A stretch of DNA of 24,213 nucleotides, from NCBI GenBank assembly GCA_039808325.1, contig JBDHSU010000055.1:1-24213 (forward strand). The letters are read 5' to 3'. The stretch comes from JAFKKS01 sp039808325. GTDB lineage: Bacteria > Pseudomonadota > Alphaproteobacteria > Rhizobiales > Xanthobacteraceae. The notes under the pieces are model-generated. The model worked only from the letters and a program-made list of their open reading frames with translations, had not been told where the DNA came from and searched no databases. A program made the position numbers and the translations under genes. Shown one piece after another: positions 1-7,206 of this stretch; positions within the stretch are counted from its first letter, which is position 1; every line of letters starts with the position of its first letter.

Positions 1-996
1 CTAGGCCGCTTCGTCCTCGATGACGGCTTCGTCGGCTTCCGCTTCCGGCTTCGGCCCGCGGCGCGGCCCCTTGGCGAGAGACGCCTCGATCTCCTTCACC
101 GCCTCGGTCTCGGTGATGCGCTGCACCGCCGCGATCTCGCGCGCGAGGCGATCGAGCGCCGCTTCGTAAAGCTGCCGTTCGCTGTAGGACTGCTCCGGCT
201 GGCTTTCGGACCGGAACAGATCGCGGACCACCTCGGAGATGGCGACGATGTCGCCCGAATTGATCTTCGCCTCATATTCCTGCGCGCGGCGCGACCACAT
301 GGTCCGCTTGATGCGCGCGCGGCCCTTGAGGGTATCGAGCGCCCGCTTCACCAGCGGCGTTTCGGCGAGCTTGCGCATTCCGACGGACGCGATCTTGGTC
401 GTCGGCACGCGCAATGTCATCTTGTCCTTGACGAAATTGATGACGAAGAGCTCGAGCTTGTAGCCCGCCACCTCCTGCTCCTCGATGGCGAGAATCTGAC
501 CGACACCGTGAGCGGGATAGACGATGAATTCGTTGGTCTTGAAGCCTTGGCGCTGCGTCAGCTTCTTGGCCTCGGGCGCCGGCGCGGGCTTGGCCTGAGC
601 GGGCTTGACGGGAGCCGGCTTAACGGGAGCTTTGGCGACTGTCTGGAGCTCGACCTTTTTCTTGACCGGCGCTTCCGCCACCTTCTTCGTCTCGATCGCC
701 TTCTTCTTTGCCTCCGTCACCTTTTTGACGGTGGCTGGCGCCTTCGTCGCAGCCGAAACCTTCGTCGCGGCGGCGGCCTTGGCGGCCGTCGAGGGGGCAG
801 GTGTCTTCTTGTTGTTGGCGATCATTCGGCCTTTTGCTCCTTGGCCCTTCGCTTTGCTGCGAGGGGCAGCTTGGGGCTTGGCCGCCGCGGTGCGGCGGCT
901 TCCAGCCCGGGACGGAGACCGCTTGCCGGCCTCCTTTGAAACTTTCTTCACGACACGACGCGGTTTTGCAGCCACAGCTTTCGCGTGGAACGTCAC
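1..996 (-). CDS. carD: CarD family transcriptional regulator with long basic N-terminal extension
   Basis: CarD proteins bind the RNA polymerase beta subunit through a Tudor-like domain and stabilise the open promoter complex. The conserved part is residues ~152-310 of 331: it opens with FKTNEFIVYPAHGVGQI and continues through KDKMTLRVPT and a helical domain with RRAQEYEAKINSGD. Residues 1-150 are almost only Lys, Ala, Pro, Thr and Val and are probably disordered; the C-terminal ~25 residues are acidic. Alphaproteobacterial CarD is usually ~170-200 aa, so the tail accounts for the extra length. The start is GTG at 996 with an in-frame stop just upstream; ATG at 825 (residue 58) is an alternative that would remove part of the tail. 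It lies 192 bp downstream of fdxA on the same strand. The family call is firm; the role of the tail is unknown. Confidence 0.93.
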   Translation of the reverse strand: MTFHAKAVAAKPRRVVKKVSKEAGKRSPSRAGSRRTAAAKPQAAPRSKAKGQGAKGRMIANNKKTPAPSTAAKAAAATKVSAATKAPATVKKVTEAKKKAIETKKVAEAPVKKKVELQTVAKAPVKPAPVKPAQAKPAPAPEAKKLTQRQGFKTNEFIVYPAHGVGQILAIEEQEVAGYKLELFVINFVKDKMTLRVPTTKIASVGMRKLAETPLVKRALDTLKGRARIKRTMWSRRAQEYEAKINSGDIVAISEVVRDLFRSESQPEQSYSERQLYEAALDRLAREIAAVQRITETEAVKEIEASLAKGPRRGPKPEAEADEAVIEDEAA

Positions 997-1112
997 GCCC
1001 TTCTACTCAACACGATGTTGCGGAAGGCGACATAGGTGGGGCTCCAACGGGGAGCGCCAAATTTCGCCACAGTGGTCATGTGGGAACGACCCTACCACAT
1101 TTCCAGCAAAAA

Positions 1113-1124
1113 CCAAAGCTTTGG
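1113..1124 (-). terminator. Possible weak terminator downstream of fdxA
   Basis: A perfect 12-bp palindrome CCAAAGCTTTGG is followed on the minus strand by five T residues, about 65 bp after the fdxA stop. With a four-base loop only a 4-5 bp A/T-containing stem remains, so termination would be weak. It may instead be chance or a protein site in front of carD. Confidence 0.25.
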
Positions 1125-1188
1125 CAGGGCTTAAACGACGAATTCCGTCATTTCGCGGCGAGATTTCGGCGCGCTCGGTTAATTCGTC

Positions 1189-1524
1189 TCAGTCTCCTTC
1201 GCCAGGATTGGGCGAGAATTCTTTCTCTTTATCGGCCACACCCTGCCATTCTTTGGCATCCGGCGGCGGATCGCGCTTGATCGTGATATTCGGCCATTGC
1301 TTGGCGAAATCGGCGTTCAGCTTCAGCCACTTCTCAAGCCCCGGCTCCGTATCGGGCTTGATCGCCTCGGCCGGGCATTCCGGCTCGCAGACCCCGCAAT
1401 CGATACACTCGTCGGGATGGATGACGAGCATATTCTCGCCCTCGTAGAAGCAGTCGACCGGACACACTTCAACGCAATCCATGAATTTGCAGCGGATACA
1501 GGCTTCGTTGACGACGTAGGTCAT
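1189..1524 (-). CDS. fdxA: Seven-iron ferredoxin FdxA ([3Fe-4S][4Fe-4S])
   Basis: Small cytoplasmic electron carrier of 111 aa, the usual size for FdxA. The cysteine pattern matches Azotobacter ferredoxin I shifted by one: C9, C17 and C50 fit the [3Fe-4S] cluster and C21, C40, C43 and C46 the [4Fe-4S] cluster, while C12 and C25 match the two non-ligand cysteines of that protein. The C-terminal ~50 residues are the normal FdxA tail with no further cysteines. The start is ATG at 1524 with a GGA element a few bases upstream. It follows the S4 protein gene by 82 bp on the same strand and precedes carD. Its redox partner cannot be told from the sequence. Confidence 0.96.
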   Translation of the reverse strand: MTYVVNEACIRCKFMDCVEVCPVDCFYEGENMLVIHPDECIDCGVCEPECPAEAIKPDTEPGLEKWLKLNADFAKQWPNITIKRDPPPDAKEWQGVADKEKEFSPNPGEGD

Positions 1525-1606
1525 TTCCAGGTCCGTGGAGCGCGCGTTTGCCTAGCGCAAGGGTCGCGGCGACGCAAGCCGACGGCCGCATGGGAAGGCC
1601 GCGCGC

Positions 1607-1987
1607 TCAATCCCAGTGTGCTTTGAACCGATCGAGTGCACGGCGCTCGCGCTTGGTAGGGCGCCCACCGCCGCCAGGCTCGCGCGACGGCGAGGGCGAA
1701 GAAACCCCTTCCGGCGACTCGGCCACATCAAGTCTCTCATATAGTGCGGCTGCCTCACCGGGCGAACCGCGACGTTCGGCGAATGCCAAAACTTTCATCA
1801 CCCGCACGCCCCGATCGAGCGCCACGGTGACCACGTCGCCCGCCCTGACGGCGCGCGAGGCGGCATCCGCCCGCTGACCGTTGATACGGACATGCCCCTG
1901 ATTGGCAAGCTCCGCCGCGGCGACCCGCGTCCGCACGAGACGGACATGCCAAAGCCATTTGTCGATGCGCTGCTTCTCCACGCTCAC
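1607..1987 (-). CDS. S4-domain RNA-binding protein, Hsp15 (HslR)-like
   Basis: 126-aa protein opening with RIDKWLWHVRLVRTR, then the S4 core (GHVRINGQRADAASRAVRAGD), which matches Hsp15/HslR. In E. coli Hsp15 binds stalled 50S subunits carrying nascent chains. The S4 domain covers residues ~6-65; the rest is a basic tail ending RERRALDRFKAHWD, also typical. The start is GTG at 1987, with a second in-frame GTG at 1981 and no convincing Shine-Dalgarno for either. It begins 36 bp after the helicase stop codon and is probably cotranscribed with it, which puts two RNA-handling proteins side by side. The family is clear; the exact substrate is inferred from E. coli. Confidence 0.9.
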   Translation of the reverse strand: MSVEKQRIDKWLWHVRLVRTRVAAAELANQGHVRINGQRADAASRAVRAGDVVTVALDRGVRVMKVLAFAERRGSPGEAAALYERLDVAESPEGVSSPSPSREPGGGGRPTKRERRALDRFKAHWD

Positions 1988-2023
1988 GGCGCGAATGTCA
2001 GGCGCTACTTTCTGGGTTGCGCG

Positions 2024-5000
2024 TCAAGGCTGATCCTTCCCTTCGAGCGCCGCCTTCAGCGCCGCCAGCTTGGCAAAAGGTGAATCGGGGTCCGGCCCTT
2101 TGTCGCGCCGCTCGCGTGGCGGGCCGAAGGAACGTGGCGCATCGCCCCCATGGCGGTCGCGATCCTTGCGAAATCCTTCCCGGCCGCGGCGCTCGCCGCG
2201 CGGCTCACCACGGCCATGCCTGAAGCCGGCCGGGCGCTCGCCATCCCCCTGCTGCTGCGGGAAACGGCGCTCATCGCGGCGGCGATGCGGACGCCCCTGT
2301 TCCTTGGGAGCGGCATCTGGAGCCCCCGCGCCGGCCGGGGTCGGCACCGGCTCGGCTTGCGCCGCCGCGCCGTTGCGCGCCGGACCGCCCTGGCGCTTCG
2401 GGCGCGGACGTCCCTGATGCCGCGGTTTGTGGTCGAAACGGCCCGGCCGCCAAACCTCGATCATCTCCGGTTCCGCAGCCGGCTCGGTTGCCGGCGCCGC
2501 GGAGGCGGCCTCCTCGCTCGAAGCCGTATCCGGCGGGGCCGCGTCGGTGGGCAGGACCGCCTCCGGGCCCGGCTGGTCCGAGGGCGGGTCTTGCGCCAAA
2601 TTCTCGGGTTCGGCCGCGGGCGAGGCCTCGACCGTCGCCGTATGAGATTCGACGGTGTCCTGCGCCGCGGATTCTACGTGGCCGTCGACCTCGGGCGCGT
2701 CCGACACAGCCGCATCCGCACCGACCGGTTCGTCCGCCTGCGTCCCGGCAGGCGCCACATTCTCGGCCGAAGCGTCCGTCGTCGGCTTGCTTTGCGCAAT
2801 CTCCGGCGGCTTCGGCTTGCGCTCCACGCGATAGCCCAGCGCACGCAGGATCGAGGCGAAATCCTCGCCCGACGATCCGACGAGCGACGTCATCGCGCCG
2901 GTGACGGTGAAACCACCCCCCTCGATCGCGCCCGGCGGCTTCGGCCCGCCGCCACCGGCGCGCCATGCCAGAGCCGGCCGGATGAGGTCGGCAAGACGCT
3001 CGAGAATGTCGACACGCACCGCGCGCTCGCCGCAGACGCGATAACCGATGGTCCGATAAAGCGACTTCGCGATGTCCTTGTCGACCGGCATCGACGTGCG
3101 GCCGCTGGCGGCGAGTTGCGGCAGCTCGTCGAGTCCCTTCACGTCGGGCGTTGCGTGCTTGAGCGCCCACAACTGCATCGCCAGAACGCGCGGCGCCGGC
3201 TTGAGCAACGGCGGCAGATAGATGTGATAGTTGCCGAAGCGCACGCCGTATTTGCGCAGCGTCGCGCGCGCGGCCTGGTCGAGCCCCTTGATGTCGTCCG
3301 CGACCTTCTGCCGTTCCAGCACGCCGAGCGCTTCGACGAGCTGGAACGCGACGCCGCGCGCAAGGCCGGTGACGTCTTCCGCCGCCGAAAGCGCATTCAG
3401 CGCGCCGAGGATCTTTTCGATATGTGCCTTGACCCAAAGGTCGAGCCGCGCCTGCACCGCCTCGCGCGGCGCGCCTGACAAATGCTCGTCGGCGAGGATG
3501 CGCACTTGCGGACGCAGCACGTCGTCGCCGGGCGTCAGCTTCGCGACCGCGTCGCCCAGCCAGCGGATCGTCCCGTCGGACGCGAGAACGAACTGATCGT
3601 CTCCCGCCGCCGACAATCGCGTGGAGCGCGCGTCGATCTCGCTCGCCAGAGCCTTTTGCGCGGCGGCGCGAAGCGCCTTCGTTTCCGGACCGCTCGAGGT
3701 CGGATCCGCGGCGAAGCGGAACCCCTCCAGCCTGCCGAGCGGATGACCTTCGACGAGTACCTCGCCGGTCTTACTGATGTCTGTTTCGAGCATTGCGTTC
3801 TCTCGCAGCCGCCGCATCAAGACGCTAGTGCGGCGATCGACAAAGCGGTGCAGCAACCGCTCATGCAGCGCATCCGAAAGCTTGTCCTCGACACCGCGGG
3901 CGATGCCCTGCCAGTGCTCGGGGTCGGCGAGCCAGTCGGGACGATTTGCAACAAAGGTCCATGTCCTGATGTGAGCGATGCGCGTCGAGAGCGTATCGAT
4001 ATCGCCGTCCGTATGATCTGCAAGTGCCACCTGTCGCGCGAACCAGTCGGCGGGGACAGTACCGTCCCGCATCAGGAATCCATAGAGGGTTATGACAAGC
4101 TCCGCATGCATGGCCGGAGAAATCTTTCGATAGTCCGGCACCTGGCAGGCGTCCCAAAGCCGCTCGACCGCGGCGGGCGAGTGCGCCAGGGCACGCACCT
4201 CCTCGTCCCGCACGGCATGGTCGAGCACGCGGATATCCTCGGCGATGGGCGCACGCGTGAGCCCGGCCTGGTCCGGCACCGTCGCGAGCGAGGTCTGCAG
4301 GGCGCCGAGCGAAGCGAAATCCAGCGCGCTGTTTCGCCACTGCATCACCTTCAGCGGTTCGAAACTGTGGCTCTCGAGCGCCTGCACCAGTTCCGGCTCG
4401 AACGGCTCGCAGCGCCCGGTCGTGCCGAAGGTGCCGTCGCGCGTGGCGCGCCCCGCGCGGCCGGCGATTTGCGCGAACTCTACCGGGTTGAGCCGCCGGA
4501 ACTGATAGCCGTCATATTTGCGGTCGGACGCGAAGGCGACGTGATCGACATCGAGGTTGAGTCCCATGCCGATTGCATCCGTCGCGATCAGATAATCAAC
4601 GTCGCCGGACTGATAGAGATCGACCTGGGCGTTGCGCGTGCGCGGCGAAAGCGCGCCGAGCACCACCGCCGCGCCGCCGCGCTGGCGGCGGATCAGCTCG
4701 GCGATGGCGTAGACCTCATCGGCGGAGAACACGACGATCGCCGAACGCCGCGGCAGCCGCGTGATCTTGCGGTCGCCGGCATGCGTGAGTTGCGACAATC
4801 GCGGCCGGCTGAGGATGTGAGCGCCCGGCAGCAGCTTCTCGACCATGGGGCGCACGGTCTGCGCGCCGAGGACGAGCGTCTCCTCTCGGCCGCGGCGGTG
4901 CAGCATCCGGTCGGTGAAGACATGGCCCCGCTCGAGATCGGCTCCGAGCTGGATTTCGTCGATGGCGACGAAAGCGACATCGAGGTCGCGCGGCATGGCT

Positions 5001-5278
5001 TCGACGGTCGAGACCCAATAGCGCGCATGCGGCGGCTTGATCTTCTCCTCGCCGGTGATCAGGGCGACCGCATCCGCGCCGACGCGCTCGACGCAGCGGC
5101 TGTAGACCTCGCGCGCGAGAAGCCGCAGCGGCAGTCCGATGATGCCGGAGGAATGCGCCAGCATCCGCTCGATGGCGAGATGCGTCTTACCGGTATTGGT
5201 CGGGCCGAGCACGGCGGTCACGCCGACGCCCGCCACGGCCGCGTCACGGCCGTGAGATACCGAGAGATGGAGATTCAT
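2024..5278 (-). CDS. Suv3-like DEAD/DEAH RNA helicase with long disordered C-terminus
   Basis: 1084-aa helicase related to mitochondrial Suv3 and annotated in alphaproteobacteria as helicase-related protein. Visible motifs: Walker A GPTNTGKT (25-32), motif II DEIQ (107-110, the Suv3 variant of DEAD), motif V ATDAIGMGLNL (232-242) and motif VI QIAGRAGR (270-277). The region after ~300 corresponds to the Suv3 C-terminal helical part. From about residue 790 the sequence becomes low complexity: first Ala/Glu/Pro-rich and acidic, then Arg/Gly/Pro-rich, and it ends with an ordered-looking segment SPFAKLAALKAALEGK. Suv3 helicases unwind structured RNA for decay; the bacterial substrate is not established. 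The start is ATG at 5278, preceded by AT-rich GGCAAATAA. A GANTC cluster sits ~95-125 bp upstream. Confidence 0.92.
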   Translation of the reverse strand: MNLHLSVSHGRDAAVAGVGVTAVLGPTNTGKTHLAIERMLAHSSGIIGLPLRLLAREVYSRCVERVGADAVALITGEEKIKPPHARYWVSTVEAMPRDLDVAFVAIDEIQLGADLERGHVFTDRMLHRRGREETLVLGAQTVRPMVEKLLPGAHILSRPRLSQLTHAGDRKITRLPRRSAIVVFSADEVYAIAELIRRQRGGAAVVLGALSPRTRNAQVDLYQSGDVDYLIATDAIGMGLNLDVDHVAFASDRKYDGYQFRRLNPVEFAQIAGRAGRATRDGTFGTTGRCEPFEPELVQALESHSFEPLKVMQWRNSALDFASLGALQTSLATVPDQAGLTRAPIAEDIRVLDHAVRDEEVRALAHSPAAVERLWDACQVPDYRKISPAMHAELVITLYGFLMRDGTVPADWFARQVALADHTDGDIDTLSTRIAHIRTWTFVANRPDWLADPEHWQGIARGVEDKLSDALHERLLHRFVDRRTSVLMRRLRENAMLETDISKTGEVLVEGHPLGRLEGFRFAADPTSSGPETKALRAAAQKALASEIDARSTRLSAAGDDQFVLASDGTIRWLGDAVAKLTPGDDVLRPQVRILADEHLSGAPREAVQARLDLWVKAHIEKILGALNALSAAEDVTGLARGVAFQLVEALGVLERQKVADDIKGLDQAARATLRKYGVRFGNYHIYLPPLLKPAPRVLAMQLWALKHATPDVKGLDELPQLAASGRTSMPVDKDIAKSLYRTIGYRVCGERAVRVDILERLADLIRPALAWRAGGGGPKPPGAIEGGGFTVTGAMTSLVGSSGEDFASILRALGYRVERKPKPPEIAQSKPTTDASAENVAPAGTQADEPVGADAAVSDAPEVDGHVESAAQDTVESHTATVEASPAAEPENLAQDPPSDQPGPEAVLPTDAAPPDTASSEEAASAAPATEPAAEPEMIEVWRPGRFDHKPRHQGRPRPKRQGGPARNGAAAQAEPVPTPAGAGAPDAAPKEQGRPHRRRDERRFPQQQGDGERPAGFRHGRGEPRGERRGREGFRKDRDRHGGDAPRSFGPPRERRDKGPDPDSPFAKLAALKAALEGKDQP

Positions 5279-5586
5279 TTATTTGCCGGCCGATCGAAGC
5301 GGCAGCCGAACGGCGGCGCGATCTGTTTCACAATGTGACGCCTTCGCCTTTGCGTCTTAAGAGACGGAACGAGTCTGGAACGAATCGCGGCCGAATCGCT
5401 GACTCGCCACATTTCGGATTTTGTTCACGCGCCATGTAGCGTGTCCACGCCTCCGCAACACCATATCCTGAATCCAAAACCGCGCATTGGGGCGGAAGCG
5501 GTCATCTTCGTTAAGATTTGCGCCAGCCATTGCCGAGCCCAGGAGTCAAGACATACGTCTGCGGGTTCGGCAAGATGGCGGCGCAG
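5279..5586. other. 308-bp intergenic region with clustered GANTC sites
   Basis: Non-coding stretch between the DUF3108 stop (5587) and the helicase start (5278). It holds six GANTC sites (5371, 5382, 5393, 5401, 5470, 5543), an 11-bp inverted repeat TCACAATGTGA at 5328-5338, and a small hairpin CGTCT-TAAG-AGACG at 5353-5366. I found no tRNA, no convincing small gene and no clear -35/-10 pair. It most likely carries the promoter of the helicase gene. Confidence 0.6.
5371..5405. promoter_or_regulatory. Run of four GANTC (CcrM methylation) sites
   Basis: GAGTC (5371), GAATC (5382), GAATC (5393) and GACTC (5401) lie within 35 bp, with start-to-start spacings of 11, 11 and 8. GANTC is the target of the cell-cycle methyltransferase CcrM in alphaproteobacteria, and GcrA recognises methylated sites in promoters. 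The run lies 93-127 bp upstream of the helicase start codon. The clustering is seen directly; a regulatory role is inferred. Confidence 0.45.
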
Positions 5587-6465
5587 CTACTGTGTTTTGG
5601 CGCCGGCCGCGCCGGCCCGGATCGAAAGCGGCGCCACGACGAAGCGCGTCGCTTCGATTGCCGCGATCCCGAGCTGGGTTGGCAGCATGATCTTGTACAT
5701 GGCGACGAAATGCGTGCCCTCGATCGGCGCGTACCAGATTTCGATATCGCGGGTTTCGCGCAGGAACCGGATTCCCGACTTGTGCGCCTCGTGCCCGCCG
5801 ATGGGATTGAATTTCACGGCGCAGACCACGGCCGGGCCCGCATAGCCCTTTTCCGTTTTGACCTTGGCCATCTTCTTGAACGACAGCGCCAGATCGAAGC
5901 GGATGCGGCCGTCGAAGATCGGCGCGGTGCGCTGGCACACTTCGGGGGTGAGCCCCTTGTCCCCGACCGAGAAGATGCCTGAGCTGATCGGATCGGTGAT
6001 GCCGCGCTTGTTCGCGTCCGTCAGCGGAATCCGATCCGGCTTCGGCTCGGGCGGCGGCTCGACCGACAATTGCTTCACGGTGCTGCTCGCCAGCGCCATG
6101 CGCACCTGATCGGCCTTCCCGCCCGCCTTGATGTTGATGGCGTAGCCGGCGGGCAGGAGCTTGGCCCCGCTGATCGCGCCCCGCACCGAGGCCGCGCCCT
6201 CGCCGCTCGAGAACACCTTCATGATGCCCGCGACCTTGCCGGTCGCGTTCATGACGTAATGGTCGCCGGACAGTTCGGCCGACCAAGTGCCGGAGCCGAT
6301 CGGTAGCCCGAGAAGGGTCACCCCGTACTCCGCATCGAGCTTCACCTGGGCCTGCGCACCCTGTGCGAGCGCCGCCCCGCCGGCCGCAAGCAGCGAAACG
6401 GCGAGCCCACGGCTGATCCAGCGACGAACGATCGTCGGCGTCTTCAAGCGGAAGTTTTTCGGCAT
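5587..6465 (-). CDS. DUF3108 domain-containing exported protein
   Basis: 292-aa protein of unknown function. An N-terminal signal sequence is visible: basic start, hydrophobic stretch at ~20-35, and a likely cleavage site after AQA near residues 37-39. The mature part begins VKLDAEYGVTLLGLPIGSGTWSAEL, which is typical of DUF3108, a family predicted to form an all-beta periplasmic or outer-membrane-associated domain. Later features include a PICSVG-like ISSGIFSVGDKG segment and IWYAPIEGTHFVAMYKIMLPT near the C-terminus, also common to the family. The start is ATG at 6465. It is divergent from rpmB (270 bp apart) and lies upstream of the helicase on the same strand with a 308-bp gap, so it probably has its own promoter. 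No reaction can be assigned. Confidence 0.88.
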   Translation of the reverse strand: MPKNFRLKTPTIVRRWISRGLAVSLLAAGGAALAQGAQAQVKLDAEYGVTLLGLPIGSGTWSAELSGDHYVMNATGKVAGIMKVFSSGEGAASVRGAISGAKLLPAGYAINIKAGGKADQVRMALASSTVKQLSVEPPPEPKPDRIPLTDANKRGITDPISSGIFSVGDKGLTPEVCQRTAPIFDGRIRFDLALSFKKMAKVKTEKGYAGPAVVCAVKFNPIGGHEAHKSGIRFLRETRDIEIWYAPIEGTHFVAMYKIMLPTQLGIAAIEATRFVVAPLSIRAGAAGAKTQ

Positions 6466-6634
6466 GAAACGATCGGCATCCCGGCCCTTGAGCGGAGGGC
6501 GAACGCGCCGTTCACTCCTCGCGATGAAAATAGGGGGCGTCTTGGGAGTTCGCGAGCGGTATCGTGCGAGCCGCTCGTCCCTGTTATGTCAGCGTTAATT
6601 GCGCCGTTTGTGTGATACTGGGGAGCCGTCCTGC

Positions 6635-6663
6635 TTGACGGACGCGAGCACCCCAATTATAGG
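6635..6663 (+). promoter_or_regulatory. Sigma-70-type promoter of rpmB
   Basis: TTGACG (6635-6640) and TATAGG (6658-6663) are separated by exactly 17 bp, a near-consensus housekeeping promoter. Transcription would start around 6670 and leave a leader of about 65 nt before rpmB. Confidence 0.75.
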
Positions 6664-6735
6664 GTCGCCCTTCCTCATCGAGGATGTCGATACTGGCCGC
6701 GGGGCGAAGACGCCCGCGCATACGAGGTTATGATC

Positions 6736-7026
6736 ATGTCACGGCGGTGCGAACTGACCGGCAAGACCGCGCAGGTCGGGCACAAGGTAAGCCATTCCAA
6801 TCGCAAGACGAAGCGGCGGTTTCTGCCCAATCTCTGCGACGTGACGATGCAGTCCGACGCGCTGGGACGCAGCGTGCGCCTGCGCATCTCCGCCAACGCC
6901 CTCAAGTCGATCGACCATCGCGGCGGCCTCGACGCCTTCCTGATCAAGGCGAAGAACGAGGAGCTTTCCGACCGCGCTCTCGACGTAAAACGGCAGATTC
7001 AGAAGAAACTCGCCGAAGCGAGCTAA
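6736..7026 (+). CDS. rpmB: 50S ribosomal protein L28
   Basis: 96-aa ribosomal protein of the large subunit. The family signature MSRRCELTGK...VGHKVSHSNRKTKRRFLPN at the N-terminus is intact, and the C-terminus (IKAKNEELSDRALDVKRQIQKK) is the longer alphaproteobacterial form. There are two candidate ATGs, 6730 and 6736. The GAGG at 6724-6727 is 8 bases from 6736 but only 2 from 6730, and the protein aligns from MSRR, so 6736 is chosen. It is a single-gene transcript framed by a strong promoter and an intrinsic terminator. Confidence 0.98.
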   Translation: MSRRCELTGKTAQVGHKVSHSNRKTKRRFLPNLCDVTMQSDALGRSVRLRISANALKSIDHRGGLDAFLIKAKNEELSDRALDVKRQIQKKLAEAS

Positions 7027-7050
7027 GTCTTCCTCATCTTGTATGCGTTA

Positions 7051-7079
7051 TGGCCGGGCTCGCCCGGCCGTTTTCGTTT
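7051..7079 (+). terminator. Intrinsic terminator of rpmB
   Basis: Stem GGCCGGG/CCCGGCC (7052-7058 with 7063-7069), tetraloop CTCG, followed directly by GTTTTCGTTT. It lies 25 bp after the rpmB stop codon. This is a textbook rho-independent terminator. Confidence 0.9.
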
Positions 7080-7206
7080 GTGAATGCCGCTGCGTAGATT
7101 CGCGCCGCCCGATTTCTGAGCGCGCCGATGGTTCGATAGTCGAGGTTTGTTTCCCTCGGATTTCGTGGAATGCTCCGTCTTCCGGATAGCCAAGCCACGG
7201 CGAACC

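Noticed and set aside
3482..5338. Long plus-strand open frame opposite the helicase
   Set aside because: Antisense shadow, usual in high-GC DNA; the helicase frame has all motifs while this one has none.
5279..5586. Small plus-strand gene in the helicase upstream gap
   Set aside because: The frame starting at 5441 runs into the DUF3108 gene on the other strand and has no ribosome binding site or family features.
6599..6734. Riboswitch or ribosomal-protein leader element before rpmB
   Set aside because: Only a short CCGTC/GACGG hairpin overlaps the promoter, and the leader is ~65 nt with no strong structure.
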